Notes: generated by a model not told the origin, from the letters alone. DNA of 64,000 nt from Gordonia sp. SID5947 (GCF_009862785.1 NZ_WWHU01000001.1:1240001-1304000), one strand, 5' to 3'; shown: positions 19,514 to 28,474, counted from the stretch's first letter. A program made the numbers and translations.

Positions 19514-20279
19514 AGAAGCGGATCGAGGAGGTGCCTCGACGACGGCCGCGGTAGGTGAACCGCCGCTCCGTGATGTCACCGCGTCCGTCCCGACCGATCC
19601 GCAGGACCGTCGAGGCCCTGGTGCCGTATCCGCGCATGTCGATGAACATCGGTGACAGGTCGGCCTCGAGCTCGTCCGGTATCCCGGTGGCGGGCAGACG
19701 CCGCGGGGCGGGACGACTCCGGTCGGCGAGCATCTCGAGAAAGGGTTCGACGGTCGGCGGCTCGACGGGACGCCTCAGCAGCTCGTCCAGGGTCGCGCGC
19801 CCGTCGATGACCTTCGGCCAGTCGCTGTCGAGCGCACCGTTGGAGAGACCGTGCACCCCGGCGTCCACCTGGGCGGCATGTGGCTCCGGCCAGTTCGTCA
19901 TCCACCAGAGTTCGTGCTCGTCACCGACCAGCAGGTTCACCGGTAGGTACTCATGTCCCTCGCGGCGCACCCGCCGCGCGAACGTGCCGGGGTCATCGGC
20001 TCCCACGAGGAATTGCACAGGTAGCGCACCGCGTGAGCGCGGACCCGGAGCGCCCGGACGGCCCACGCGAACATTCGTCACCATCGCGACGCGCGACGGA
20101 TTCACGGCGTCGAGACCCATCCATGTCCCGTCTGCCACGCGATCACGTCCCCCGATGATCGGGAGGTCGGACCACCGCGACAGCGGCGCCGTCTGCCTGC
20201 GGTGGTATTCATCGCGATTCGCGGCAACCACCAGTCGGCGATGGGGATCGGTGTTCCAGGCGAACAGGATCAGACACAC
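19512..20279 (-). CDS. NRDE (TANGO2-like) family protein
   Basis: A 255-residue protein of the NRDE/TANGO2 family. The family hallmark is complete: MCLILFAWNTDP, then AANRDEYHRR at residues 19-28, then GGRDRVADGTWMGL. Families with an N-terminal Cys as second residue belong to the Ntn-hydrolase-like fold; eukaryotic TANGO2 is linked to lipid/heme handling, but the bacterial role is unknown. The start is GTG at 20279, 12 bases after the upstream CBS/DUF294 stop, so the two are probably co-transcribed. It ends inside the repeat array. Confidence 0.9.
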   Translation of the reverse strand: MCLILFAWNTDPHRRLVVAANRDEYHRRQTAPLSRWSDLPIIGGRDRVADGTWMGLDAVNPSRVAMVTNVRVGRPGAPGPRSRGALPVQFLVGADDPGTFARRVRREGHEYLPVNLLVGDEHELWWMTNWPEPHAAQVDAGVHGLSNGALDSDWPKVIDGRATLDELLRRPVEPPTVEPFLEMLADRSRPAPRRLPATGIPDELEADLSPMFIDMRGYGTRASTVLRIGRDGRGDITERRFTYRGRRRGTSSIRF

Positions 20280-20290
20280 GGCTTGTCAAC

Positions 20291-21778
20291 TCACCTCGAC
20301 TGGTCGGTGATCGGCAGATAGTTGCTGAGATTGGACATCCGGCGCTGGACCCCGGCGATCTCCCGTACCGCCTGGGCGACAAGGCTGCGATCGAGGGGCG
20401 AGAGACGCTTCATGGTCAACACGTCGCTCACCGGCTCGCCCCGGTCGAACTGGGCCACCTGATAGGTGAGCCGGACCCGCTGCAGAACATCGAACACCTC
20501 CACCAGCGTGGCGGCCTGGTCGTCGGTCAACATCGGACTGCCGGCCGCCGCCCGCAGACGCGACCTCGTGTTCAGCTCCGCACTCCCCACGCTCAGCGCG
20601 GCCCATCGAGCGATGTTCACCAACGGGGTGAGCGCGTGCGCCTTGATGTCGAAGACGTCGCCGCGGCGGGCCAGGGTGTCGCGCATCGACCGCAGACGCG
20701 CCCTGTAGGACAAGGCTTCGGCCAACAACAGGCCCAACGTACCGGGATGGGAACGCAGGTCCGTGAAGACCTCGCCGACGGCCGACAATCCCTGGTCCCC
20801 CCAGATGGGTCGGCCGTCGAGCAGCAGGGACGTGAAGATCATCCCCTTGTTCTCCAGCGGCGCCTCGATCCAGTCCCGCGCCGAAGCCCGCCAGCGTGCG
20901 TGTGTCCGCGAGAACAGCGGCTTCGACGCGATCGCGCCGTTCTCGTCGACCGCCATCCCGGCACCGCGGAGGATCGCGTCGACCTCGGCGAACGCCGACC
21001 GGTACGCCGGGATCTGTTCGTCGCCGACCTCGTCGTCGAACGAGACCGCGGAATCCATGTCCGAGGTCAGGACCGGTTCGCGGCGGGCATTGCTGCCCAG
21101 CGAGAGCCAGGTCAGCGCACCGGGATTCAGGTCCGGGTGTCCGGTGAGGACGAGCTCCAGAGCGCGCCGCACGACGGCGTCGTGGATCAGTGCCGCGACC
21201 GCGGTGATCTCGTGGACGGGTTGCCCGCGGCGTAACAGATCGGCCAGCAGGTACGGGACGCGTCGCCCGCGCGTCTGCAGGTCGTCGATCGTGGTGGCGC
21301 GGGACACCTGACCGCGCAACGACATCGCCGGCCCGGATGGCGCGGCGACGAAATCCGCCGCGGCGACCACACCGACGACGTCACCGCTCGCCTCGACCAC
21401 CGGCAGGACACCGAGCTCTCGGTCGAGCAGTTCGCCGAGTGCGTCGACGGCCGCCGTGTCGCGGCGCACGCCGCGGACCGGACCGGAGACCACATCGCCG
21501 ATCGGGGTGTCGACGCCGAGTCCGGTCGCCACCACCCGGGACCTGATGTCGGCGTCGGTCAGCAACCCGTACTCGTGGCCATCCATCGGGATCAGCACAT
21601 AGTCCTGGTGCCGTTCGGTCATGAGCGCGGCCGCATCCTGCACGGTCATGCCCGCCCACCCGACGACGGGTTCGGTCACCACCAACTCGTCGACGGTGCC
21701 GCGATCGCGCACGCCGGTGTCCCGCCGGCGCGCGACGGTGAGCTTGTCGGTGGGAATCCTGTCTTCGGGCTCCGGCAC
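20291..21778 (-). CDS. CBS-domain nucleotidyltransferase-like (DUF294) protein
   Basis: A 495-residue cytoplasmic protein. A CBS pair covers about residues 35-150 (AALMTERHQDYVLIPMDG and LGVLPVVEASGDVVGVVAAADF). A DUF294/GlnD-like nucleotidyltransferase domain follows with LTWLSLGSNARREPVLTSDMDSA, and a DUF294 C-terminal helical domain ends the protein. The likely role is signal transduction by nucleotidylation of an unknown target, with adenine nucleotides sensed by CBS. GTG at 21778 is chosen: it has GGAGGACGAGG upstream, whereas the longer start at 21853 falls in the loop of the pnp terminator. Confidence 0.85.
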   Translation of the reverse strand: MPEPEDRIPTDKLTVARRRDTGVRDRGTVDELVVTEPVVGWAGMTVQDAAALMTERHQDYVLIPMDGHEYGLLTDADIRSRVVATGLGVDTPIGDVVSGPVRGVRRDTAAVDALGELLDRELGVLPVVEASGDVVGVVAAADFVAAPSGPAMSLRGQVSRATTIDDLQTRGRRVPYLLADLLRRGQPVHEITAVAALIHDAVVRRALELVLTGHPDLNPGALTWLSLGSNARREPVLTSDMDSAVSFDDEVGDEQIPAYRSAFAEVDAILRGAGMAVDENGAIASKPLFSRTHARWRASARDWIEAPLENKGMIFTSLLLDGRPIWGDQGLSAVGEVFTDLRSHPGTLGLLLAEALSYRARLRSMRDTLARRGDVFDIKAHALTPLVNIARWAALSVGSAELNTRSRLRAAAGSPMLTDDQAATLVEVFDVLQRVRLTYQVAQFDRGEPVSDVLTMKRLSPLDRSLVAQAVREIAGVQRRMSNLSNYLPITDQSR

Positions 21779-21837
21779 GGGTCCTCGTCCTCCGGTCGTC
21801 ACGGGGGTATCCGACAGCCTATCCACGCCGGATGCAA

Positions 21838-21872
21838 ACGGCCCGTCACCCACATTCTGGGTGACGGGCCGT
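21838..21872 (-). terminator. Intrinsic terminator after pnp
   Basis: A perfect 14-bp stem (ACGGCCCGTCACCC with its complement) has a 7-base loop. It lies 33 bases past the pnp stop, and TTTGCATC follows on the minus strand. It separates pnp from the CBS/DUF294 gene. Confidence 0.85.
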
Positions 21873-21904
21873 ACGCGTCGTCAGACGATCAGGCGTTCAG
21901 CCGA

Positions 21905-24175
21905 TCAGGCGTTGGCCTCGGCGGCCTCCGGCGCACTCTCGGCGGCGGCGTCGTCGTCCACCGGCACCAGGCTGATCTTGCCGCGCTCGTCGATGTCGGC
22001 GATCTCGACGCGGAGCTTGGAGCCGACGTTCACGACGTCCTCGACCTTGTTGATCCGCTTGCCCTTGCCGAGCTTCGAGATGTGCACGAGTCCATCGCGT
22101 CCCGGCAGCAGTGACACGAACGCACCGAAGGCGGTGGTCTTCACGACCGTGCCGAGGAAGCGTTCGCCGACCTTGGGGAGCTGCGGGTTGGCGATGGCGT
22201 TGACCTTGTCGATCGCCGCCTGTGCGGACTCGCCGTCGGATGCGCCGATGAACACGGTGCCGTCGTCCTCGATGGAGATGTTGGCGCCGGTGTCCTCGGT
22301 GATCCCGTTGATCGTCTTGCCCTTGGGGCCGATCAGCTCACCGATCTTGTCCATCGGGATCTTGATGGTCGTGATCCGCGGTGCGTACGGGCTCATCTCG
22401 TCGGGCTCGTCGATGGCCTCGGCCATCACGTCGAGGATGGTCAGCCGGGCGTCCTTGGCCTGACCGAGCGCCCCGGCGAGCACCGACGACGGGATGCCGT
22501 CGAGCTTGGTGTCGAGCTGTAGCGCGGTGACGAAGTCCTTGGTGCCTGCGACCTTGAAGTCCATGTCGCCGAAGGCATCTTCGGCGCCGAGGATGTCGGT
22601 CAGCGCCACGTAGCGGGTCTCACCCTCGACGGTGTCGGACACCAGTCCCATCGCGATGCCGGCAACCGGGGCCTTCAGCGGCACACCGGCATTGAGCAGC
22701 GACATGGTCGACGCGCAGACCGATCCCATCGAGGTGGAACCGTTGGAGCTCAACGCCTCCGAGACCTGACGGATCGCGTAGGGGAACTCCTCCACGCTCG
22801 GCAGCACCGGCATCAGGGCACGTTCGGCGAGCGCTCCGTGTCCGATCTCGCGCCGCTTCGGCGAGCCGACCCGACCGGTCTCACCGGTGGAGTACGGCGG
22901 GAAGTTGTAGTGATGCATGTAGCGCTTGGAGGTCTCGGGTCCGAGCGAGTCGATCTGCTGGGCCATCTTGACCATGTCGAGGGTGGTGACACCCAGGATC
23001 TGGGTCTCGCCGCGCTCGAACAGTGCGCTGCCGTGGGCACGCGGGATCACGGCGACCTCGGCCGAGAGCGACCGGATGTCGGTGATGCCACGGCCGTCGA
23101 TGCGGAAGTGATCGGTCAGGATCCGCTGACGCACGAGCTTCTTCGTGAGCGAGCGGTAGGCACCGCCGATCTCCTTCTCGCGGCCTTCGAACTGCGCGCC
23201 GAGCTGGGCCAGGATGTCGGCCTTGAGTTCGTCGGTCTTGTCGTCGCGCTCCTGCTTACCGGCGATCGTGAGGATCTCACTCAGGCGATCGGTCCCGGCA
23301 GCGGCGACGGCGTCATAGACATCGCTCTCGTACGGCGGGAACAGCGGGAACTCGCCGGTCTCCTTCGCGGCCGCGTCGGCGAGCGACTTCTGCGCCTCGC
23401 AGAGACGCGCGATGAACGGCTTGGCGGCCTCGAGGCCCTCGGCGACGATCGCCTCCGTCGGCGCCTGCGCGCCACCGGCGATGATCTCGAGGACGTTGTC
23501 GGTGGCCTCTGCTTCGACCATCATGATCGCGACATCGGCCGAATCTCCCTGACCGGATACGATCCGCCCGGCGACGACCATGTTGAAAACGGCGCCTTCG
23601 AGCTGCTCGACGGTCGGGAACGCGACCCATTGGCCGGCCTTGTTCTCCTCTGTCGGGATCAGCGCGACGCGCACGCCGCCGACGGGTCCGGAGAACGGCA
23701 GGCCTGCGAGCTGTGTGGATGCCGACGCCGCGTTGATCGCGACGACGTCGTAGAGGTCCTTCGGATCGAGAGACATCACGGTGACGACGACCTGGATCTC
23801 GTTGCGCAGGCCGTCGACGAAGGTCGGGCGCAGCGGACGGTCGATCAGACGGCAGGTGAGGATCGCGTCGGTCGACGGGCGACCCTCGCGACGGAAGAAC
23901 GATCCGGGGATGCGGCCGGCGGCATACATGCGTTCTTCGACGTCCACGGTCAGCGGGAAGAAGTCGAAATGCTCCTTGGGCTGCTTGGAGGCCGTCGTCG
24001 TCGACAGCAGCATGCTCTCTTCGTCGAGGTAGGCGGTGACCGATCCGGCGGCCTGCAGGGCAAGGCGGCCGGTCTCGAATCGGATGGTGCGGGTGCCGAA
24101 GCTGCCGTTGTCGATCACGGCGGTCGCTTCGGTGATGGCGTCGTCGTAGTCGACGTCGGTGTTCACATCGGTCAT
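21905..24175 (-). CDS. pnp: Polyribonucleotide nucleotidyltransferase (PNPase/GpsI)
   Basis: Phosphorolytic 3'-5' exoribonuclease and RNA-tailing enzyme, a trimeric core of RNA decay. It is 756 residues: two RNase PH domains ([41 protein letters not shown]), a KH domain ([20 protein letters not shown]) and an S1 domain ([22 protein letters not shown]), ending in an acidic Ala/Glu tail. The ATG at 24175 is chosen from family start position; AAGGG is somewhat far upstream. It lies downstream of rpsO, as in most bacteria, but a terminator separates them and it has a long leader. Confidence 0.97.
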   Translation of the reverse strand: MTDVNTDVDYDDAITEATAVIDNGSFGTRTIRFETGRLALQAAGSVTAYLDEESMLLSTTTASKQPKEHFDFFPLTVDVEERMYAAGRIPGSFFRREGRPSTDAILTCRLIDRPLRPTFVDGLRNEIQVVVTVMSLDPKDLYDVVAINAASASTQLAGLPFSGPVGGVRVALIPTEENKAGQWVAFPTVEQLEGAVFNMVVAGRIVSGQGDSADVAIMMVEAEATDNVLEIIAGGAQAPTEAIVAEGLEAAKPFIARLCEAQKSLADAAAKETGEFPLFPPYESDVYDAVAAAGTDRLSEILTIAGKQERDDKTDELKADILAQLGAQFEGREKEIGGAYRSLTKKLVRQRILTDHFRIDGRGITDIRSLSAEVAVIPRAHGSALFERGETQILGVTTLDMVKMAQQIDSLGPETSKRYMHHYNFPPYSTGETGRVGSPKRREIGHGALAERALMPVLPSVEEFPYAIRQVSEALSSNGSTSMGSVCASTMSLLNAGVPLKAPVAGIAMGLVSDTVEGETRYVALTDILGAEDAFGDMDFKVAGTKDFVTALQLDTKLDGIPSSVLAGALGQAKDARLTILDVMAEAIDEPDEMSPYAPRITTIKIPMDKIGELIGPKGKTINGITEDTGANISIEDDGTVFIGASDGESAQAAIDKVNAIANPQLPKVGERFLGTVVKTTAFGAFVSLLPGRDGLVHISKLGKGKRINKVEDVVNVGSKLRVEIADIDERGKISLVPVDDDAAAESAPEAAEANA

Positions 24176-24533
24176 GTGGATGTAGAAATCCCTTCGTGTC
24201 AGCCACCGCACTTCGGCGGCTGCGGTTGTGGATGCGGGTCGACACGTCCCCGTGCACACCACGGTGTGCGGCGACGACTGCGAGTGCAGGTAGCCGGCCC
24301 GGAACGGAGCCGTGAGAGAAGTGCCGGTCGTGCGGGGGCGCGATCGCGAGATGCGCGCCGCGTTGTAGCGCAGACGGCCTTCGATCGAAGCGGCCGGAAC
24401 CGTCGTACCCGGGTTCCGGCGGCCACTACCGAGGACCGATCTGCTCGTTCGTCACGTCCAACGGGACTTTCACGGCAACGATCACTGCTCAGCCTATCAT
24501 TGTGGGTTGAGCAGCATAAACGACTCGGCCGTC
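24176..24533 (-). promoter_or_regulatory. Long pnp leader/intergenic region, no gene seen
   Basis: These 358 bases between the rpsO terminator and pnp hold no credible ORF. Visible elements are a 7-bp inverted repeat CTGCTCA/TGAGCAG (24485-24491 and 24508-24514), a near-palindrome GCACACC-AC-GGTGTGC (24254-24269), and a GGAACC/GGTTCC pair near 24400. On the minus strand a TAGGCT hexamer lies within the first repeat and could be a -10. A structured 5' UTR for pnp, possibly with autoregulation by PNPase, is plausible but unproven. Confidence 0.5.
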
Positions 24534-24558
24534 CCCGTATGTGACGGAGACGGCCGAG
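24534..24558 (-). terminator. Hairpin terminator after rpsO
   Basis: CTCGGCCGTC pairs perfectly with GACGGCCGAG, with four further pairs (CCGT/ACGG) beyond one mismatch and a short loop. It starts 26 bases after the rpsO stop, and TCGTTTATGC follows on the minus strand. It may also be a processing site, as rpsO-pnp junctions are in other bacteria. Confidence 0.75.
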
Positions 24559-24583
24559 GCGTAGGAATCGGAGATCGGGTCGC

Positions 24584-24853
24584 TCAGCGACGCAGACCCA
24601 GGCGCTCGATCAGCGAGCGGTAACGGTTGATGTCGACCTTCGCGACGTACTTGAGCAGGCGACGACGGCGGCCCACGAGCAGCAGCAGACCACGACGGCT
24701 GTGGTGATCGTGCTTGTGCTCCTTGAGGTGCTCGGTCAGGTCGGTGATGCGCTTGGTCAGCATCGCGACCTGCGCCTCGGGCGAACCGGTGTCGGTCTCG
24801 TGGAGACCGAACTCGGTGAGGATTTCCTTCTTCTGGGTGGCAGTCAACGCCAT
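24584..24853 (-). CDS. rpsO: 30S ribosomal protein S15
   Basis: Primary 16S rRNA-binding protein that helps assemble the 30S platform. It is 89 residues, the standard length, with the conserved [35 protein letters not shown] and the final [12 protein letters not shown]. The ATG at 24853 has AGGAG seven bases upstream. A promoter (TTGGGT, 18 bases, TAAATT) sits right after ribF, giving an mRNA leader of about 100 bases with a strong hairpin that could bind S15. It is followed by its own terminator before pnp. Confidence 0.98.
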   Translation of the reverse strand: MALTATQKKEILTEFGLHETDTGSPEAQVAMLTKRITDLTEHLKEHKHDHHSRRGLLLLVGRRRRLLKYVAKVDINRYRSLIERLGLRR

Positions 24854-24894
24854 GGAGATACTCCTGGATTCTCAGTCCCGCGCTCGTCTGGAAG

Positions 24895-24923
24895 CCGTCC
24901 GCATCTACCCAGATGACGGACGG
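24895..24923 (-). promoter_or_regulatory. Hairpin in the rpsO 5' leader
   Basis: CCGTCCGCATCT pairs with AGATG-(A)-CGGACGG: a 12-bp stem with a single bulged A and a four-base loop. It ends 41 bases upstream of the rpsO ATG. No U-run follows, so it is less likely a ribF terminator than a leader structure. S15 autoregulates through leader structures in several phyla; that role here is inference. Confidence 0.5.
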
Positions 24924-24962
24924 ATGGCGCGCCACCGCGGACCGCAGCAACGCCAGCGGACC

Positions 24963-24992
24963 AATTTACCAGCGTGGCGCCTGCCGACCCAA
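24963..24992 (-). promoter_or_regulatory. rpsO promoter (TTGGGT-18-TAAATT)
   Basis: The -35-like TTGGGT (24987-24992) and -10-like TAAATT (24963-24968) are 18 bases apart on the minus strand, just past the ribF stop. The -10 is strikingly AT-rich in this GC-rich context. Transcription would begin near 24956. Confidence 0.6.
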
Positions 24993-25011
24993 ATCGCGGC
25001 GCCCACGCCCC

Positions 25012-25980
25012 TCAGCGTTCGGCCTGGGCCAGAAGCTTCCGGGTCTCCTCGACATCGCCGGAGATCGCGGTGATCAGCTCCTGGACGTCGGGGTAGTTCA
25101 CCATGCCCCGCAGACGGCCGACGAAGTCGACGGCGACGTGCTGTCCATAGAGGTCCGCGGTCGTGTCGAGGACAAAGGCCTCGACCGTGCGGGTGCGTCC
25201 CGAGAACGTCGGATTGGTCCCCACCGACACCGCAGCCTGGTATCGCTCGCCCGGCACGACCTGTCCGACCACCGGTCCGACACCCAGCACGGTGAACCAG
25301 GCGGCGTACACGCCGTCGGCGGGGATGGCGGCATACATCGGGGGTGCGACATTGGCGGTGGGAAAGCCGAGTTCGCGTCCGCGCCCGTCGCCGCGGACCA
25401 CCACACCCTCCACCCGATGCGGCCGTCCGAGTGCTTCGGCGGCGAGTTCCACGTCGCCCGACGCGACGCACGAACGGATGTAGGTGGACGAGAAGGTCAC
25501 CGCGTGTTCGCCGAACAGCGAGATCCCCTGGACCTCGAAACCGAACTTCTGTCCGAACTCGGCGAGCTTCTCGACGTCACCTGCCGCCTTCTTGCCGAAG
25601 GTGAAGTTGTCGCCGACCACCACATCCGCCGCGTGCAGAGTCTCGACGAGAATGTCGTGGGCGAAATCCTTCGGCGAGCGCGAGGCGAGTTCCGGCGTGA
25701 ACGGCATCACGCAGAACACGTCGATGCCCAGTTGCTCGGCGAGTTCTGCCCGGCGTGTCAGCGTCGTGAGCTGTGGCGGATGCGAGCCCGGACGCACCAC
25801 CTCGGCCGGATGGGGATCGAAGGTCATCAGGACAGCGGGTACACCACGCGCGGCCGCCGCGGCGGTGGCGGCGTGGATCAGCTGGGCGTGTCCACGGTGC
25901 ACGCCGTCGAACACACCGATGGTGACCACACACCGACCCCAGTCCGCGGGGATGTCCTCGAGACCTCGCCAACGCAACAC
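25012..25980 (-). CDS. ribF: Bifunctional riboflavin kinase/FAD synthetase
   Basis: Makes FMN from riboflavin (C-terminal kinase) and FAD from FMN (N-terminal adenylyltransferase). It is 322 residues. The N-terminal nucleotidyltransferase motif is VTIGVFDGVHRGH with TFDPHP and SSTYIRSCV. The kinase domain starts at GRPHRVEGVVVRGDGRGRELGFPTANV. GTG at 25980 is the start, from family alignment (WRGLEDIPADWGRC) and because TAGGCT lies 7 bases upstream; the frame remains open to 26010. The gene is followed by the rpsO promoter and is divergent from the MntR-like regulator. Confidence 0.96.
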   Translation of the reverse strand: MLRWRGLEDIPADWGRCVVTIGVFDGVHRGHAQLIHAATAAAAARGVPAVLMTFDPHPAEVVRPGSHPPQLTTLTRRAELAEQLGIDVFCVMPFTPELASRSPKDFAHDILVETLHAADVVVGDNFTFGKKAAGDVEKLAEFGQKFGFEVQGISLFGEHAVTFSSTYIRSCVASGDVELAAEALGRPHRVEGVVVRGDGRGRELGFPTANVAPPMYAAIPADGVYAAWFTVLGVGPVVGQVVPGERYQAAVSVGTNPTFSGRTRTVEAFVLDTTADLYGQHVAVDFVGRLRGMVNYPDVQELITAISGDVEETRKLLAQAER

Positions 25981-25987
25981 GCGCACC

Positions 25988-25993
25988 AGCCTA
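25988..25993 (-). promoter_or_regulatory. -10-like hexamer TAGGCT for ribF, leaderless GTG
   Basis: TAGGCT, 7 bases, then GTG at 25980. This fixes the start codon choice for ribF and indicates a leaderless mRNA. Confidence 0.55.
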
Positions 25994-26129
25994 CGGCCCG
26001 CCCGGCCCACGCTCCACTTCTGGTCGCCGGTGTTGAACAGCGAGTTTCGTACGGTCCGACGACTGTTGAACGCACACCCGACCTCGCCAACACACCGCCA
26101 CCTGCCTCGCTCTCGGCGAAGGCACGTCC

Positions 26130-26135
26130 TAAGCT
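26130..26135 (+). promoter_or_regulatory. -10-like hexamer TAAGCT, leaderless ATG
   Basis: TAAGCT is followed by 6 bases and the ATG of the MntR-like gene at 26142. No ribosome binding site fits the gap. Confidence 0.55.
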
Positions 26136-26141
26136 CGAAGA

Positions 26142-26897
26142 ATGCCCCAGTCCCCCACGGCCCGAGCCGGCAAACCGCCGTCCGGCGAGTCCGACGGCGG
26201 CGCGGCCTTCCCGTCCCCGGAGCGGCCCGTCACCGAGCTGTCCACCGTCACCCAGGACTACCTGAAGGTGATCTGGACGATCCAAGAATGGGCAGAGGTC
26301 AAGGTCACCACCAAGATGCTCGCCGAACGTCTCGGCGTCTCGGCATCGACGGCCTCGGAAGCGATCCGCAAACTTGCCGATCAGGGTCTGGTCTCCCACG
26401 AGCGTTACGGCTCGGTGACTCTCACCGAGGAGGGGCAGACCGCGGCGATCCTGATGGTCCGGCGACACCGGTTGCTGGAGACCTTCCTGGTCCGGGAACT
26501 CGGCTACGGCTGGGACGAGGTCCACGACGAGGCGGAGGTGCTCGAACATGCGGTGTCCGATCGGCTGATGTCACGGCTGGACGCCAAACTCGGTCACCCG
26601 AACCGCGATCCGCACGGTGACCCGATCCCGGCTCTCGACGGATCGGTGCCCAGTCCGGACGTGAAACTCCTGTCCGAACTCGACGTGGACGAATGCGGAA
26701 CCGTGGCACGGATTTCCGATACCGACCCGGACATGCTGCGCTACTTCGACGAGGTCGGGGTGGCGTTGGACTGTGAGGTGACGGTGATCGAGAAACGTCC
26801 GTTCGCGGGCACCATCTCGATCTCGGTGGACGGCAACGCCCACATCGATCTCGGCGACGTCGCGGCCCAGGCCATCTTCCTGGTGCCGACGGCGTGA
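26142..26897 (+). CDS. mntR: DtxR/MntR family metal-dependent regulator
   Basis: Metal-responsive repressor of 251 residues, with a ~35-residue N-terminal extension. The winged helix is at about residues 38-100: VTQDYLKVIWTIQEWAEV, TTKMLAERLGVSASTASEAIRKL. The dimerisation/metal domain has MVRRHRLLETFLVRELGYGWDEVHDEAEVLEHAVSD, the usual Glu/His ligand helix, and an SH3-like FeoA domain ends the protein. It corresponds in position to M. tuberculosis Rv2788 (SirR). It stands alone, so its Mn/Fe regulon cannot be read from this window. Confidence 0.92.
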   Translation: MPQSPTARAGKPPSGESDGGAAFPSPERPVTELSTVTQDYLKVIWTIQEWAEVKVTTKMLAERLGVSASTASEAIRKLADQGLVSHERYGSVTLTEEGQTAAILMVRRHRLLETFLVRELGYGWDEVHDEAEVLEHAVSDRLMSRLDAKLGHPNRDPHGDPIPALDGSVPSPDVKLLSELDVDECGTVARISDTDPDMLRYFDEVGVALDCEVTVIEKRPFAGTISISVDGNAHIDLGDVAAQAIFLVPTA

Positions 26898-26913
26898 GCG
26901 GCCGAAGGTACCG

Positions 26914-27816
26914 CTAGCGGAGTGTCGCCGGTCGGACGACCATCACCGAACTGGCGCGCCGGCCCTTCTCCTGGACGAGCGCGATGGCTTGTCCCGACGG
27001 GTCGATGACCACGTAGATCTCCTTGCGTCCGACCGGGTCCAGCCATCGGCCCTGACTGATCGACTCCGCCTCGTCGTCGCTGATGTCGCGATGCGGGAAA
27101 GACAGTTTCGCGGCCTCGTCGATGGTCAACGACAACTGCGGTTCGTCGGCCAGGGTGGCGAGGGTGCGGGCATGCTCGAGCGCGAACGGCCCGACCGCGG
27201 TGCGTCGCAACGCCGTCAGATGTCCTCCGACACCGAGCGCGCCACCGAGGTCCCGGGCCAGCGAGCGGATGTAGGTTCCCGCCGAGCAGTCGACCTCCAC
27301 CTCCAGATCGACGAAACCGTCCCCGGCGCGCCGGGTTTCGAGCACCTCGAATCGCGACACCGTCACCGGCCGTGCGGCGAGGTCGAATTCGGCACCGGTC
27401 CGGACGAGGCTGTGCGCCCGCCTGCCGTCGACCTTGATCGCGCTGACCTTCGCCGGGATCTGCTCGATGTCGCCGGTCAACTCGGCCACCCCGGCCTGGA
27501 TGTCGGCATCGGTCACGTGGGTGGCGTCCGCGCGGGAGATGACCTCTCCCTCACGGTCGTCGGTGTCGGTGCCGGCACCCAGCCGGATCGTCGCGGTGTA
27601 CGCCTTGGTGGTCAGGGACAGGAGGCCGAGCAATTTGGTCGCACGCTCGATGCCGACCACCAGGACCCCGGTCGCCATCGGGTCGAGCGTGCCGGCATGC
27701 CCGACGCGCCTGGTGTCGAACAGTTTGCGGCACCGTGACACGACGTCGTGACTCGTCATGCCCGCGTCCTTGTCGACGATCACCAGGCCGGCGTTCTCGA
27801 TCGATGCGTCGGCCAT
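26914..27816 (-). CDS. truB: tRNA pseudouridine(55) synthase
   Basis: Isomerises U55 in the T-loop of tRNAs. It is 300 residues. The catalytic aspartate is Asp45 in VGHAGTLDPMATGVLVVG, and other marks are KAYTATIRLGAGTDTDD, IPAKVSAIKVDGRRAH and CSAGTYIRSLARDLG. A PUA-like C-terminal segment follows. The ATG at 27816 is one base after the PptT stop, so it is translationally linked to pptH-pptT. It is convergent with the MntR-like gene, with 16 bases between the stops. Confidence 0.96.
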   Translation of the reverse strand: MADASIENAGLVIVDKDAGMTSHDVVSRCRKLFDTRRVGHAGTLDPMATGVLVVGIERATKLLGLLSLTTKAYTATIRLGAGTDTDDREGEVISRADATHVTDADIQAGVAELTGDIEQIPAKVSAIKVDGRRAHSLVRTGAEFDLAARPVTVSRFEVLETRRAGDGFVDLEVEVDCSAGTYIRSLARDLGGALGVGGHLTALRRTAVGPFALEHARTLATLADEPQLSLTIDEAAKLSFPHRDISDDEAESISQGRWLDPVGRKEIYVVIDPSGQAIALVQEKGRRASSVMVVRPATLR

Positions 27817-27817
27817 G

Positions 27818-28474
27818 TCAGACGAGCGCGATCGACGTCGTGATGAGCCCGTGGTCGACGAGCCAGCGGCCGGACAGTTCGGTGAGCGGCGCTCCCCCGT
27901 CGACCGCCGTGCCGTCGATGAGGATGCGTGAGGTGAAGGTGCCGGCCTGCGCGGCCGTCTGGTCGAAGGTGATGTGGGCATCCTCGAACCCGAGCCACCG
28001 CTGGGTGACGGGGAACCACGCCTTGTACGTTGCCTCCTTGGCGCAGAAGAGAAGTCGATCCCAGTGCAGACCTGTGGGGCGAGTCGCGAGAACGGCACGC
28101 TCCTCGCCGAGGCTGGTGTGCTCGAGCACGCCGTCGGGCAGCGCCTCGTGCGGCTCGGCGTCGATGCCGAGCGACCGTACCTGCAGCGAGAAGGCCACCA
28201 CGGCCCCTCGATAACCGTCACAGTGGGTGAGGCTCCCGACCACGCGGTCCGGCCACAACGGCATACCCCGCTCACCGCGCATGATCGCGGTCGGACCGAT
28301 CCCCAACTCGGACATGGCCCGACGGGCACAGTGCCGCGCCGTGGTGAACTCGCGGCGACGCTTCTCCACCGCCCGCTCGATGAGGGAACGCTCCGCAGGC
28401 ATCGGCTCGATACCCGGCGGGTCCTCGAACGCCTCGGCCGACGCCACGCCGGTTGGCACCAGCTGTTCGATCAA
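27818..28474 (-). CDS. pptT: 4'-phosphopantetheinyl transferase PptT
   Basis: Transfers phosphopantetheine from CoA to acyl- and peptidyl-carrier proteins, needed for mycolic acid and polyketide/nonribosomal products. It is 218 residues. The magnesium/CoA motif is SLGIDAEPHE and the catalytic motif is FCAKEATYKAWFP; GSLTHCDGYRGAVVAF is also conserved. The start is TTG at 28474 with GAGGAG five bases upstream; it overlaps the PptH stop (TTGA). PptH performs the opposite reaction in mycobacteria, so making and unmaking enzymes are translationally coupled here. Confidence 0.95.
   Translation of the reverse strand: MIEQLVPTGVASAEAFEDPPGIEPMPAERSLIERAVEKRRREFTTARHCARRAMSELGIGPTAIMRGERGMPLWPDRVVGSLTHCDGYRGAVVAFSLQVRSLGIDAEPHEALPDGVLEHTSLGEERAVLATRPTGLHWDRLLFCAKEATYKAWFPVTQRWLGFEDAHITFDQTAAQAGTFTSRILIDGTAVDGGAPLTELSGRWLVDHGLITTSIALV

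Noticed and set aside
22838..24544. 568-codon open frame on the plus strand
   Set aside because: Antisense to pnp and its leader; the minus frame encodes a complete PNPase.
25981..26141. FMN riboswitch near ribF
   Set aside because: ribF appears leaderless, and the 161-base divergent gap shows no RFN-like element.
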